Notes under the pieces: generated by a model
Databases searched by the model: none
Seen by the model: only the letters and a program-made list of their open reading frames with translations
Told to the model about the DNA's origin: nothing
Program-made: the position numbers and the translations under genes
DNA from: an uncultured Paraburkholderia sp.
Lineage (GTDB): Bacteria > Pseudomonadota > Gammaproteobacteria > Burkholderiales > Burkholderiaceae
Assembly: GCA_940747215.1 (NCBI GenBank)
Contig: CALNWS010000018.1
Coordinates: 1 to 64,000 of the forward strand
Length of the DNA: 64,000 bases
Direction: 5' to 3'
Shown here: positions 27,384-37,920 of the stretch, piece by piece
How the letters are laid out: every line of letters starts with the position of its first letter
Position numbering within the stretch: the stretch's first letter is position 1

Positions 27384-27560
27384 TTTTTTCGCTGGGTTTT
27401 CGCCCGCCTTTCTCTCCTGAAGCATGCACGCGCGATCGCTGGCAGCCGCATGCGGCGTGCCTAAGCACGATTGCGCAGATGCATTGCTGAAGAAATTCGT
27501 TCTCAGGAGAAAGGCGCGTCCGTAGCATTGGTCTGGAACCTGCATTCGGACCGCTTTCGC

Positions 27561-28610
27561 ATGGCGATTTACCTCGACGACGCACAACGCCGCTCTCTCG
27601 CTGAACACGCGAGCCGCTTCACGTGGCGCTTGCAATGGTCGACGTGGGTGTTGATCGTCACCATTTACGGCAACTGGTTCAGCATCGCGCTGCACGCGCG
27701 CGAACTAGGGCTGCCGCTCACGACGCTGCTGCTCGCCGTGGCCGGCGCGTGGTATATGTCGCTGCAACACGAACTAATGCACGGGCATCCCACACGTTCG
27801 CCGTTCGTCAACGCGATGCTAGGGTTCGTGCCGCTCGCCGTGTGGTTTCCGTATGCGATCATCGCGACTCGCATCTTCAGCATCATGACGACGCGCATCT
27901 CACGCATCCCGAGCGCGATCCGAAAAGCTATTTCAACAGTGGCTATGCGTGGTTGCGTGCGGGTTTGCCGATTCGCACGCTGCTGAGCTGATGGTGCGCA
28001 ACACTTTCTTCGGCCGTCTGCTGATCGGCCCTGCCTTCGCAATTGCTGCGACCGGTGCGCAGGCGCTCGGCAAGATCGTTCAAGGCGACTGGCGCGATGT
28101 GCCGGCGTGGCTCGCGCACTTCGCCGCGCTCACTGCATGGCTGCATCACGCGTGCGGGATGCCCGCGTGGCTATTCGTGATCGGCGTGGGTTACGGCGCG
28201 CTCTCGCTCGGGTCGATCCGCTCGTTTCAGGAACATCGCACAGCGCACGATCCCGCGCATCGCACGGTAATCAACGAAGCGGCGTGGTTCTGGTGGCTCC
28301 TATTTCTGAACAACAACTACCGTCTCGTGCATCACGATCTGCCGCACGTGCCGTGGTTTGCGCTGCGCACCGTGTATGAAGCGTCGCGCGAACAATACAT
28401 CGCACGTTCAGGAGGCTTTCTGGTGCGGGGTTACAGCGAGTGGATCGCGCGATTTTCATTCGGCGTGGTTGCGCATCCGGCGGCGCTCGGCGCTGCCGGC
28501 CGAGGCCGGACCTATGCGCCTGCCGCCACCGGTTATGTGGTCAAAACCTTTGCAGCCAAGACCTTCGCAGGTAAAACAGCAGGCAAACGTGAGGCCGTCT
28601 TGCGGCGAAG
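27561..28610 (+). pseudogene. membrane fatty-acid desaturase-type protein, frameshifted
   Basis: Three histidine boxes of the family are visible: HELMHGHP, HLQHHDDAHLTHPERDP and NNNYRLVHHDLPH. Hydrophobic segments lie between them. Frameshifts near 27865 and 27985 separate the boxes into different frames. The N-terminus starts MAIYLDDAQRRSLAEHASRF. The 3' end is uncertain because the reading frame runs on toward the convergent chemoreceptor pseudogene. It would have been about 340 aa and probably hydroxylated or desaturated an acyl chain. Confidence 0.8.
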
Positions 28611-28625
28611 GGCGCGCCGCATACG

Positions 28626-30176
28626 TTACGCGACCTTGAAGAGCGCGACCGCCACCCGCAGGTGCTCCGTCTGCTCATCGAGTGAACCGGCGGTTGCCGC
28701 TGCCTGCTCCACGAGCGCCGCGTTGCGCTGCGTGACTTCGTCCATCTAGACGGATCGTGAGATTGACCTCGCCGATGTCCGAACTCTGCTCCTTCGACGC
28801 CACCGAAATCTCGTTCATGATCGACGTCACGCGGCGAACAGCCTCGACGACATCGCTGATCGTGCTGCCCGCCTTCGCGACGAGTGTCGAACCTTCGCCG
28901 ACCTGTTCGACCGACTGATCGATCAGCACCTTGATCTCTTTGGCCGCCGTCGCACTGCGCTGAGCGAGATTGCGGACTTCACCAGCGACCACGGCGAAGC
29001 CACGGCCTTCTTCGCCGGTGCGGGCCGCTTCCATGGCCACATTGAGCGCGAGAATATTGGTCTGGAAGGCGATGCCCTCGATCACGTTGATGATCTCGCC
29101 GATCTTGCGCGAACTATCGGTAATGCCGGCCATTTTCTCGACGATGTCGTTCACTACTTCGCCACCGCGCGCCGTGAGGCTCGACGCATCTCGCGCCAGT
29201 TCGGACGCGCTCGCCGCGTTGTCCGCGTTCTGCGTGACCGTTTAGTGAGTTCGTCCATGCTGGCCGCGGTTTGCTGAAGCGACGCAGCCTGTTCTTCGGT
29301 ACGGCTCGACAGGTCCAGATTGCCCGCCGCGATCTCCTTCGACGCGACGGTGATCGTGTCCGCGGAATGCTTGATACGGCCGACGGCGGCAGCAAGCTGG
29401 TTGCGCATTTCTCGCTGCGAATGGAGCAGGCTCGATGTATCGTCGCGCTCAAGCTCGATATGCGTTGCAAGATCGCCGTGTGCGATGCGCGCAGCGATTT
29501 CCGCTGCCGCTGAAGGCTCGCCGCCGATCGAACGCGACACGCTGCGCACCACGCGCGACGCGACGAACGAAACCACGACGCCCAGCACGAGCAGCATGCC
29601 GCCGGAGCGCAGAAGCGTCGCCTAGAACTGCGCCTCTATGTCATCCATGTAGGCACCGGCGATGAAGTCCCCGTTCCAGGGTGCGAAACGCTTCACGTAA
29701 CCGATTTTCTAGCTCGGTTTTGTTTCGCCGGGTTTCGGCCACCAGTAGGTGAGGTAGCCGGAACCAGCGGCCGAACTGCCCGCCGCGGCAATGTCGTGAT
29801 AAAGCGCGTTGCCCTTCGCATCGCGAAACCCGCTCATTTCCTTGCCGTTCAGTTGCGGGCTGATTGGATGCGCGACCATGACGGAATCGCTACCCACGAT
29901 CGTGACGTAGCCGGAAGTGCCGTACCGCTGTGCGACGACGCGGGCAATCGCCTGCTGCCTCGCTGCGTCGATGGTCAGTTTGCCGGCGTCCACCTGCTTC
30001 GCGTAATCGGCGACGATCGAGGCCGCCATGTCGGTCACGTCGGCGAGATCCGCGCGACGTGCGTCCATCTGCGCATTACCTGCATCCAACGCGTTCACAA
30101 CGGTCACGATCAGCAGTGCTGCCCAGCAGAGCAGCAAGGGTACCCGCAACTTCTGTTTCAATGTCAAACGGTTCAT
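28626..30176 (-). pseudogene. methyl-accepting chemotaxis protein, disrupted
   Basis: Start MNRLTLKQKLRVPLLLCWAA with TM1, a periplasmic sCache-like sensor (YGTSGYVTIVGSDSVMVAHP), TM2 (SGGMLLVLGVVVSFVASRVV), HAMP, and the cytoplasmic hairpin ([38 protein letters not shown]). TAG codons interrupt it at 29709-29711 and 29622-29624. A frameshift near 29242 and an extra base at 28746-28748 ([16 protein letters not shown]) follow. The C-terminus is HLRVAVALFKVA. It would have been a 515-aa chemoreceptor. Loss of chemotaxis fits a non-motile, host-bound life. Confidence 0.9.
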
Positions 30177-30355
30177 AGTCGTTTCCAAAGAGTTATATTC
30201 GGCGCAAGACGGATCGAGTGGTCAAGCGGCACCATAAGTCGCATATCGGCGGGCGGACGGGATTCTTGAGCGGCCCGATCGGTGGAGGCGGATGAAGAGC
30301 GAATGACGGACTGGGAGCGGACGCACGAGGACACGTAAGGAAACAGAAAGGCAAA

Positions 30356-30387
30356 CGCCCTCGCCGGCGGTTGTGCCGGCGAGGGCG
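30356..30387 (-). terminator. strong stem-loop after the truncated LysR gene
   Basis: Perfect 13-bp stem CGCCCTCGCCGGC (30356-30368) / GCCGGCGAGGGCG (30375-30387) with a GGTTGT loop. On the minus strand it is followed by TTTGCCTTTCTG. It lies 26 bp past the truncated LysR stop. Confidence 0.65.
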
Positions 30388-30413
30388 CAAACTTTTCTGC
30401 TGCTTCAAAGCTC

Positions 30414-30716
30414 TCAGGCGTTAAACCCTCGGACGTTGCCGAGCACGCCCTCGCCGAACTGCGAGAGATCGTGACGCAGCTTCGTGGTTTCCCGCAGCAT
30501 CGTGATCGTGTGTTGCAGAAATACTTCGCCCGCAGGCGTCAATTCCACGCCGCGGCTGTGGCGCGATAACATTGTCGCCGCGACGGATTCTTCCAGTGCG
30601 CGAATGCGCGCACTCGCCGCGGCAACGGCGATCGGCAGGCTCTCCGCTGCCTTCGTAATATTTCCGCACGCGGCCACGGCCGCGAACAGGCGCAAATCGG
30701 TCAGGTCGAACCGCAT
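30414..30716 (-). pseudogene. LysR-family regulator, C-terminally truncated
   Basis: 100 aa from the ATG at 30716. A typical LysR helix-turn-helix domain is complete (MRFDLTDLRLFAAVAACGNI, SARIRALEESVAATMLSRHS, VELTPAGEVFLQHTITMLRE). After EGVLGNVR, where family members continue for about 200 residues into the effector domain, the frame ends GFNA-stop and a strong terminator follows at once. An internal deletion that joined the DNA-binding domain to the gene's original 3' end would explain this. Such a fragment could still bind DNA but cannot sense an inducer. It is upstream of and divergent from the Rieske gene set. Confidence 0.8.
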
Positions 30717-30985
30717 GTTGTCCCGTCGTATCGCGAGCGCCGCGCGAGGCTCAAAACACACTCCACTATACGCCGCGACGTTACCACATATCGCTGGAAC
30801 CCTTGCTGGGCGGGGCAAAGCGCCTGCGTACGCGAACGGCGAACGCTCAGTCAAAGAAATAGCGCCGCGGACCGCGAATCCTTCCCGCAGAATGCAAATT
30901 GTCAACGGGAGGCATAACCCGCTATGCATTTCTCTATACATTGAACGACGCACCCACGCGTACCCACGATAAGGAGACGTTTCTG

Positions 30986-31294
30986 ATGACATGGAAACCG
31001 ATGGCTTATGTTGCCGACGTGCCGCCCGGCACGGTGAAGGCATGCCGCGTCGAGAACATTCCGCTTGCGCTGTATAACCTCGACGGCGAATTCCTCGCCA
31101 CGCACGATATCTGCACCCACGCTCATGCCTGCCTGTCGGACGGTTATCTCGAGGACGGCAAGATCGAATGTCCGTTGCATCATAGGCTTTTCGACGTGCG
31201 CACGGGCAAGGCCGAGTCGGGCCGGGTGGACGAGGATTTACGGACCTTCGCCGTGTGCGTCGAAGGCGATGAGGTGCTCGTCGATGTCGAATGA
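30986..31294 (+). CDS. Rieske-type ferredoxin
   Basis: 102 aa from the ATG at 30986 with ATAAGGAGACG upstream. Rieske [2Fe-2S] motifs CTHAHA and CPLHHRLFD are present with normal spacing. It is the electron-transfer component of a three-component aromatic-ring dioxygenase, taking electrons from the adjacent reductase and giving them to the terminal oxygenase. This gene is fully intact although the reductase, large and small subunits next to it are broken. Its former role was probably in an anthranilate- or salicylate-type dioxygenase (AndAb-like). It could serve another oxygenase elsewhere. Confidence 0.88.
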   Translation: MTWKPMAYVADVPPGTVKACRVENIPLALYNLDGEFLATHDICTHAHACLSDGYLEDGKIECPLHHRLFDVRTGKAESGRVDEDLRTFAVCVEGDEVLVDVE

Positions 31295-31315
31295 TTGTGC
31301 ACAACGGGTGACATC

Positions 31316-32309
31316 ATGAGCGGGCGCACGGTTATCGTCGGTGCGGGACAGGCCGGCGCACGAACCGCCATCGCGCTGCGCAAGCTGAACGACGCCGCCG
31401 AGATTGTTCTGCTCGGCAACGAAGACGAACTGCCGTACGAGCGGCCGCCTCTGTCGAAAGAAGTGCTGAACGGCGACTCGCCGTCGAAGGTCACGCTCTT
31501 TCCATGCACGTGATACGAGGAGCGCCGCATCGCGCTGCACGCGGGCATGCATGTCACCGGATTCGACTGGCGCGCAAAGCAGGTTTTGCTCGTGTAAGGC
31601 GAACCGCTCGCCTACGACGATCTCGTGCTCGCCACCGGCGTGCGTCCACGGCCGTCGCGCGAAAGTGTGCCGTGACCGACCGTGCTCGAAAGCGACAGCA
31701 CCCTGTTGCCGCGCATTTTTCGTGGCTTTCTCGGCCAGTACCTGCACGACCTGCATCGCACGCATGAGGTCGATGTGCGGACCGGCGTGAGCGTTGCGGC
31801 ACTCGAAGGACACACCTTCGTCGAAGTGGTGAAACTTAGCGACGGCACGCTGCTCGCAGCGGACGTCGTCGTGGTGGGGCTGTCGGTGCGGTTGTGAACG
31901 ACGAACTCGCGCGCACCGCAAGCGCGGAATGCGCAGACGGCGTGCTGGTCGACGCACGAAGCGCGCACATCTCTGCCGTCGGTCTATGCCGTCGGCGACG
32001 TCGCGCGGCAGCGTACGCACTGGCTGGGCGATTCGGTACGTGTCGAATCGTGGGAAAACGCCGAATTGCAGGCGCAGGCAGCCGCGAACGCGATTGCGGG
32101 CGCGACGCCTGCCATCGCCGTTGCACCGTGGTTCTGGACCGATCAATACGATTGCAACATCCAGATGCTCGGCGGCCGCGTAGATACGCGGTGCGGTATT
32201 GATAAACGCGGGACGCGAGCGCCGCAACGTCAAACGCCTAATCGACACGCGGCAGCGCATCGACGGCATGAAACTCGGCGACGCGGCGCAGCCGCTCGCC
32301 GGCCTCTAG
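31316..32309 (+). pseudogene. dioxygenase ferredoxin reductase, multiply disrupted
   Basis: Starts [20 protein letters not shown] (FAD GxGxxG), then [41 protein letters not shown] and VESWENAELQAQAAA, all typical of ferredoxin-NAD reductases of dioxygenase systems. In-frame stops occur at TGA 31511-31513, TAA 31595-31597 and TGA 31673-31675, and frameshifts from 31895 onward. The tail MKLGDAAQPLAGL ends at 32309. It starts 22 nt after the Rieske ferredoxin. AndAa-like by context. Clearly dead. Confidence 0.88.
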
Positions 32310-32362
32310 CGCGACCCGAGGCAAATGAATCGCATCACATTTCAATTTTGCGGAGATGAAAC

Positions 32363-33642
32363 ATGGAGACAGAAATCAGATGGGCCAAACGCGCCGCGGC
32401 TGAAGCCGGCGGGAGCCCCACACACGACTACGTATGGCCCGAAGGTGGCTGCTCGCGCATTCCGTTCTGGGTCTACACGGACGAAGAAATCTATCGCCGC
32501 GAGCAGGAAAAGATTTTCCGCGGACCGAACTGGGCCTACGTCGCGCTCGAATGCGAGATTCCGAATCCGGGCGACTTCAAGCACAGTTTCGTCGGCGATC
32601 TGCCGATCGTCGTGGTTCGCATACTGACGGCAGCGTCAACGCGTTCAGCAATAGCTGCGCGCATCGCGGCGTAGTATTCTTCCAGAGCGAGCACGGCAAT
32701 GCAAAGTCGTTCACGTGCCCATATCACCACTGGAGCTATGACCTGAAGGGCAACGTCACCGGCCTGCCCTTTCGTCGCGGCTACAAGGGCAAGGGTGGCA
32801 TGCCGGCGGATTTCGACGTGAAGCAGCACCGCGCGCAGCCGCTTGCCGTGAATGTGCGCAACGGCGCGATTTTCGCGTCATTCGATCCGACCGCCGAACC
32901 GTTTGAAGACTATCTCGGCCCCCGCATGCTGTCGTATTTCGATCGCGTATTCGATGGACGCAAGCTCGAGTTGTTCGGCTACATGCGTCAGCGTATCGAC
33001 GTCAACTGGAAGTTCATGTTCGAGAACCTGAAGGACCCGTATCACGCGAGTCTTCTGCACGTGTTCTTCGTCACATTCGGCCTGTTCCGCATGGATGCCG
33101 AATCGGCCATCGAAATGGATGAGACCGGACGTCACGGCGCAATGATCAACCGGCGCGGCAGCAAGCTCGACGAAGTGGCCGCATATGAAATGCGCCAGAC
33201 GCTGCGCAGCGATATGCAACTGAAAGACACGCGTGTGCTCGATCTGATCCGCGAATATCCGGGCGACGTGACGGCGGTGATATGCACGTTCTGGCCGAAT
33301 CTGATCATCCAGCAGCAATCGAATACGCTCGCGATGCGCCACATCGTGCCGCGCGGACCGGACAGCAACGATCTTCACTGGACCTTCTTCGGTTATGCGG
33401 ACGACACGCCCGAAATGCGCGCGAACCGTGTTCGCCAGGCCAATCTAATGGGACCGGCAGGTTTCGTGTCGGTGGACGACAGCGAGGTCATGGTGATGTC
33501 GCGGGAAGGCGTGACGCCCTATAACGATGGCGCGGACGTGGCCGAAATGGCCGGGCGCACGGTCGAGGATCACGACCATACGATTACCGAAGTGGCCGTA
33601 CCCGGCCTGTATCAACACTATCGCAAGGTGATGGGATTATGA
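32363..33642 (+). pseudogene. Rieske dioxygenase large (alpha) subunit, one frameshift
   Basis: Aromatic-ring-hydroxylating dioxygenase alpha subunit of the anthranilate/salicylate type (AndAc-like). Rieske motif CAHRG and CPYHHWSYD; non-heme iron site in FENLKDPYHASLLHVF. A single frameshift near 32615 (after GDLPIVVVR) separates the first 85 residues from the remaining 340, which are otherwise perfectly preserved. The start is METEIRWAKRAAAEAGG, the end YRKVMGL. It overlaps the small-subunit start by 4 bp (ATGA). Recently inactivated, by the small number of lesions. Confidence 0.85.
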
Positions 33643-34140
33643 GTACGTTGACGCAAGCACGCGTGCAGTCCATTCCGGCAGACGTACGCTTTGGCATCAT
33701 GGATCTGTACGCCGCGTACACGGCGGCGCTCGACGAAGGCCGCTACCGCGACTGGGCCGACTGTTTCACCACCAACGCGGAATACCGGCTTACGACGAAG
33801 GAAAACCACGAGCGCGGATTGCCGATCGGCATCATCTACTGCGACGGGAAAGGCATGATCGAAGACCGCGCATTCACGACGGCGGAAACGACCATCGCGC
33901 AGCCGCGCGCATTGCGGCATATTGTGAGCGGCATGTCGATTCGTTCGTATAGCGAAGGTTATCGCGTGGGCGCGGATTTTTCTGATCCTCCAGACCATGC
34001 TCGACCGTATGAAGGAAGTCGTCATGTCGGGGCACTATATCGACCGCATCGTGAGCGACGGCGAGCAATTCCTGTTCGAGAGCCGCGTGTGCGTGACGGA
34101 TACGCTGCTCTATCCGACTTCGGTGGTCGCGCCGGTTTAA
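33639..34140 (+). pseudogene. Rieske dioxygenase small (beta) subunit, one frameshift
   Basis: Beta subunit with a cone-shaped NTF2-like fold: LYAAYTAALDEGRYRDWADC, RLTTKENHERGLPIG, ETTIAQPRALRHIVSGM. Near 33980 the frame shifts into FLILQTMLDRMKEVVMSGHY and the end FESRVCVTDTLLYPTSVV. About 165 residues originally. It overlaps the alpha subunit by ATGA and is followed by a terminator at 34191-34216, so the operon order was ferredoxin, reductase, alpha, beta. Confidence 0.85.
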
Positions 34141-34190
34141 TGTGACGTTTTCAAGCAGCGCTTTGATGTAATGCTTTTGATGCAACGGCA

Positions 34191-34216
34191 CGCGAGCCTC
34201 ACACGGCTCGCGTTTT
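34191..34216 (+). terminator. intrinsic terminator after the dioxygenase genes
   Basis: CGCGAGCC (34191-34198) / GGCTCGCG (34205-34212), loop TCACAC, then TTTT. It ends the plus-strand dioxygenase operon 50 bp after the beta subunit and lies between convergent genes. Confidence 0.8.
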
Positions 34217-34222
34217 CCGTTT

Positions 34223-35328
34223 CTAGAAGAAGTGACTCATGCCGAAGGAGAAGCCCGTCTGCTTGCTATGCAATGACGGGTTCAGCGTCGCATTGGTCAC
34301 GTAGCCGCCGGTGAAATGCGTGTAGTCGATATCGGCGTAAAGCTCGGTGCTCTTGGAGAGCGAGTAGCTGATACCGAGAATCGCGATGTCCTTTCTGCCG
34401 TTCTTGCCGGCGGTCGTGTTGTCGTTATCGTAGTACGCACCCGTTACGTTGAATGCCGCCGACGCCTTATAGCGGAAGCCGCCCCACATGTACTGGTTGC
34501 TCGTCGCACCGTGCACGGTTGAGGGCACGGACTGCATCGCAAGCGAGTAGCCGCCCATCACCTCGACCGGGCCGAGTATGACGGCGCCGCCCGCGGGGTA
34601 CTGGTCGTTGGCGAAATACGTGTTCGACGTGGCCGAGAACGGGTTCGAGCGATGCGATAGCCTGCGCCGAACTTGAACACTTTCGTGTGGTAATTCACGC
34701 CGCCCGCGACCATCGTACCGCTCGCGAGACTGCCCGCCACGCCGCCAGGCGCATAGACGGCGCGCGCCGTCCACGGACCGAAGTCGCCGTAATAGTGAAT
34801 CGCGTTGTCGTCGCGGCCGCTCGTGCCGCCCGAAATCGCGGCGGCTTCCGTGATGCCTAGGTAGTGCAGGTCGAACGGTTCGAAGTCCTGGATCAGCCTG
34901 TGCTGCAGCGTGAACTGGTGGCCAATGTTGAACTGACCGAACGGCCCGCCGATGCCAACCGTCGACGTACGCTGGAACAACTGGTTGGTCATGCTGCTGT
35001 TCGTGCCCATCGAGAGAACGTAGCCCGCTTCCAGATTGAAACGGACATAGTTGAAACGGACATAGTAGCCGCCGCCGAGATCCTCGATGCCCAGAAAGCC
35101 CCAGCGATTCGATTGGTAGACGCCGTTCGACACCATCGTCAACGCCGCGCCGCCCGCCTTCGTACCGTTCACGAGATTACGCAGGCCGCCGTCCAGCGAA
35201 CCGTATAACGTAACGCTGTTTTGCGCATGCGCGGCACCGCTCGACAGCCTCACGAGGGTCATTGCGGCCAGCGAACGCTGCAAACCGATCCTGCGCGTGC
35301 CGCGGCCTGTTCCTCCAGTCTCAAACAT
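34223..35328 (-). pseudogene. outer-membrane porin (OmpC/Gram-negative porin type), frameshifted
   Basis: ATG at 35328 with GGAGGAG upstream. A signal sequence region ends AHAQNSVTLYGSLDGGLRNL, the usual Burkholderia porin start. Strand motifs follow (SNRWGFLGIEDLGGGYYVRF, GPFGQFNIGHQF) and the protein ends in Phe (FSFGMSHFF). One frameshift near 34650 separates residues 1-225 from the last 135. A 15-bp perfect tandem duplication at 35036-35065 repeats the codons for YVRFN. Porins of this type admit small solutes; the position next to the dioxygenase suggests aromatic-acid uptake. Confidence 0.85.
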
Positions 35329-35448
35329 ATCTCCTCCATTGAAATCGTTAATTTGTGGGCGAGAGGACATGCGAATGCGCTGCATGTCCTTCGCGTTCAT
35401 TCATGGGTTGCGCGAGAAACTTGCGCGCCCGCCCTGGCGGGCAATCGA

Positions 35449-36501
35449 TTAGAACTGCGAGCGCAGACCGCCGCCGACCGTGGTGCCGGTCGACATCCTG
35501 CTCGCGCGATCGGACAGCACCGCTGCGTAAATGTCAGTGCGCTTCGACAGCGGAGTCGTACGAGAGCGCCCACGTGTTGCGATGTACCGAGCTGTGGCCC
35601 GAGCTCTTCGAATAGGCATCCGAACCAAGAATGCGGCCGACGCCGACGGGAATCGTGAAGCCGATCTGGCCGGTGTCGATACCGACGTCGCCGTTCGAAA
35701 TCGAATCCCATACGTGCTGATACTGGCCGTACAGCTTCAGGAAATTCATGTCGTACGACACGCCGAGGTTCACCACCGATTGTGTCGTCAGCCCCGGAAT
35801 CAGCGTGCCGAGGTCGCCGGCATTCAGGCTGTACTTGATCTGCTGATACACGACCGATATCGCGAATCCGCCGTTGTTGTACGAAACCTGGCCGCTCCAC
35901 TTGTTCTGCCCGAGATGGCCCGCCTTGGTTGCCGAACGAGTACATCGTGCGGCCGACGAGTCTGTTGTACGACAGCGACGAGTACGAGTAGTACACGGAG
36001 TTCCACCATTCGCCCACATTGCCGAACACGCCCTGTCCATTCACGCCGACGTAGCTCTGCAGCACGATCGGCGAGAACACGAACGAGTTGAAAAATGGGT
36101 TGAAGGTAATCGTCGAAAACCACAGCAACAGCGGAATCAGACCCGCCGTGACCGTGCCGTAGCGGCCGGTCAAACCGACGTACGCGTTACGCGAGAACAG
36201 GCCGTCCTGCGGAAAGCCCGTACGACCCATCGTGCCGGTCTGGATGTTGAAATAGCCTTCGAGATCGAAAATGAACTTCGTGCCGCCACCTATGTTTTCC
36301 GTGCCGCGCAGGCCGAAGTATGGCGCGGTCATGCCGCCGTTACCGGCGATCACGGTCGACTTGCCGTTCATCGGCTTCTTGTAGCCGACGAATGCATCGA
36401 GCAGTCCGTAAAGCTGCACGCTCGATTGCGCGTAAGCGGTTTCGGCGAACAGCGCAGCGACCAAATGAGCGCCGTTACCCCCCCCCCAGTTTTATTTTCA
36501 T
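35449..36501 (-). pseudogene. second outer-membrane porin, three frame disruptions
   Basis: ATG at 36501 with GCAGGAGACACTG before it starts MKIKLGGG, encoded partly by a run of ten G (plus-strand C 36478-36487). The mature porin AQSSVQLYGLLDAFVGYKKP begins in another frame. Frameshifts near 35925 (before LGQNKWSGQVSYNNGGFAIS) and 35540 (SYDSA / ALSKRTDIYAAVL) follow. The last residues GGGLRSQF end in Phe. About 350 aa originally. It is in tandem with the other porin, 120 bp apart. Confidence 0.85.
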
Positions 36502-36699
36502 CAGTGTCTCCTGCGTCTCCCAAACCTGGATTTGCGGCTGCGCGCTAACGCGCGACCTGGCATGTTCGAATGTGCCGGATCACGTGCTGAACGCCTGCTT
36601 TCTCTGATACGTAGTACCAACTATCAAATCTGTAATGCTTATTTTTTAACGCCTCGCACAAGCAGGAAACCGGTTGTGCGAATGTGCGCTGCAGCCGCC

Positions 36700-37776
36700 C
36701 TAGCCTATGTCTGGTTTCTGGTTCTGTGTGCGCGACGGTGCGGCAGACGGCGCGTTCGCCGCCTCCTGTCTGGAGCAAAGCAGCGAGTGCAGAATGACGA
36801 GCGTCAAACCGCCCGAAATCACCGGCTGCTGAAGCACGAGTTGAAGCATCAACGGCATGGCGTGGATCACTTCCGGCGAGATGAAGAGACCGCCAAGTCC
36901 AACGAGAAACGCGAGTCCAGAGGTGATCAACCTGCGGTCGTCCCACTCCACCTGCGCGAGAATGTGCACGCCGTGCATGAAGACGAGGCCGAACAGCAGC
37001 GTTGCTGCAGCCGAGATCACCGGAATCGGCACGACGACGATCAGCATGTCGAACTTGACGCAACCGACCAGCACGATCAGCAGAATGCCGGCCGCAAGTG
37101 TCACGAAGCGCGAGCCCACGCGCGTCGCGCGTAGAATGCCGATGTTGTCCAGATATGCGATGGTGCTGAAACCGCCCCACACCGCCGCGACCACCGAGCC
37201 GAGCGCGACGCCGAAGAGGCCTTCCGACATGTGACCGGGGCTCAACATCTCTTCGCTCCATTCGGCGACGGCCTGATAAAGCGCCATCGAACCCATGCCG
37301 GCCGGAATCAGCATGAGCAGAAACACGGCGACGAGCGCGGGCGCAGCGCCCGCCGCCCATTCGCCGCCGATGCCGAACCCGGCCATCGCCTGTGCGACAG
37401 CAAGCTGCGGCCACGTTTTCGCGAAGGCGCTCAAGAGCGTGAAGGCTGCATAGATAAGGATGGTGAGGCCCATGACACGCGAACGGCCGAAGCGGTCCGC
37501 CGCGACGCCGAACAGCACGCCGCCGATGCCCCACGTGAGCAGTTTGACCGCAATGATGTAGCTGCCGATCTTGCTGATTTCGGTTGCGTCGGTGCTATGC
37601 AGCAGTTGGCTCACGCTGGGCACGAGCACGAGCGTGAAGAGATTCAGGTCCATCGAGTCGAACATCCAGCCGAGGAACGCCGAGATCAGTGCCAGCCACT
37701 GGTAACGCGACAACCTGTATCCCTGCGCATCGGCCGAAGCCACCGACGCCGCCTCGGCGCCCTGCGATGTGCCCAT
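36700..37776 (-). pseudogene. in-frame chimera: MFS transporter N-terminus fused to NCS2 permease C-terminus
   Basis: 358 aa open frame from the ATG at 37776 (AGGAGACGGGAAC upstream). Residues 1 to about 143 are an aromatic-acid:H+ symporter-type MFS protein (YQWLALISAFLGWMFDSMDL, GVAADRFGRSRVMGLTILIY, GFGIGGEWAAGA). From about residue 146 the sequence matches the second half of NCS2 xanthine/uracil permeases (PALVAVFLLMLIPAGMGSMA, GGFSTIAYLDNIGILRATRV, GVHILAQVEWDDRRL). The junction is near 37345. Two adjacent transporter genes were probably joined by a deletion. It could be translated, but a working transporter is unlikely. Confidence 0.8.
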
Positions 37777-37862
37777 TGTTCCCGTCTCCTGACCTTTGCC
37801 GCGATGGCAAGCGATGTGATTGGTACGGGTCGTCGGCCCGCTTTTCGTCATTGTTGGGCGCA

Positions 37863-37920
37863 GTATAGCGTAATTTAATTATATTGCATTATGCATTATT
37901 ATATTATTACTCACGCTGTA
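37863..37920. promoter_or_regulatory. AT-rich promoter region upstream of the chimeric transporter
   Basis: About 58 bp, strongly AT-rich inside a GC-rich genome, with TAATTTAATTA and an inverted repeat TGCAT-T-ATGCA at 37886-37896. It lies just upstream of the transporter frame and within the 317-bp gap (37777-38093) to the GntR gene. Likely holds a promoter and perhaps an operator. Confidence 0.4.

Noticed and set aside
28626..28749. Desaturase C-terminal extension overlapping the chemoreceptor 3' end
   Set aside because: The open frame there is antisense to the MCP C-terminus; the real desaturase end is probably before 28610.
36545..37534. 329-codon minus-strand frame overlapping the transporter chimera
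   Set aside because: Arg/Ala-rich shadow frame of the transporter; the hydrophobic frame is the real one.
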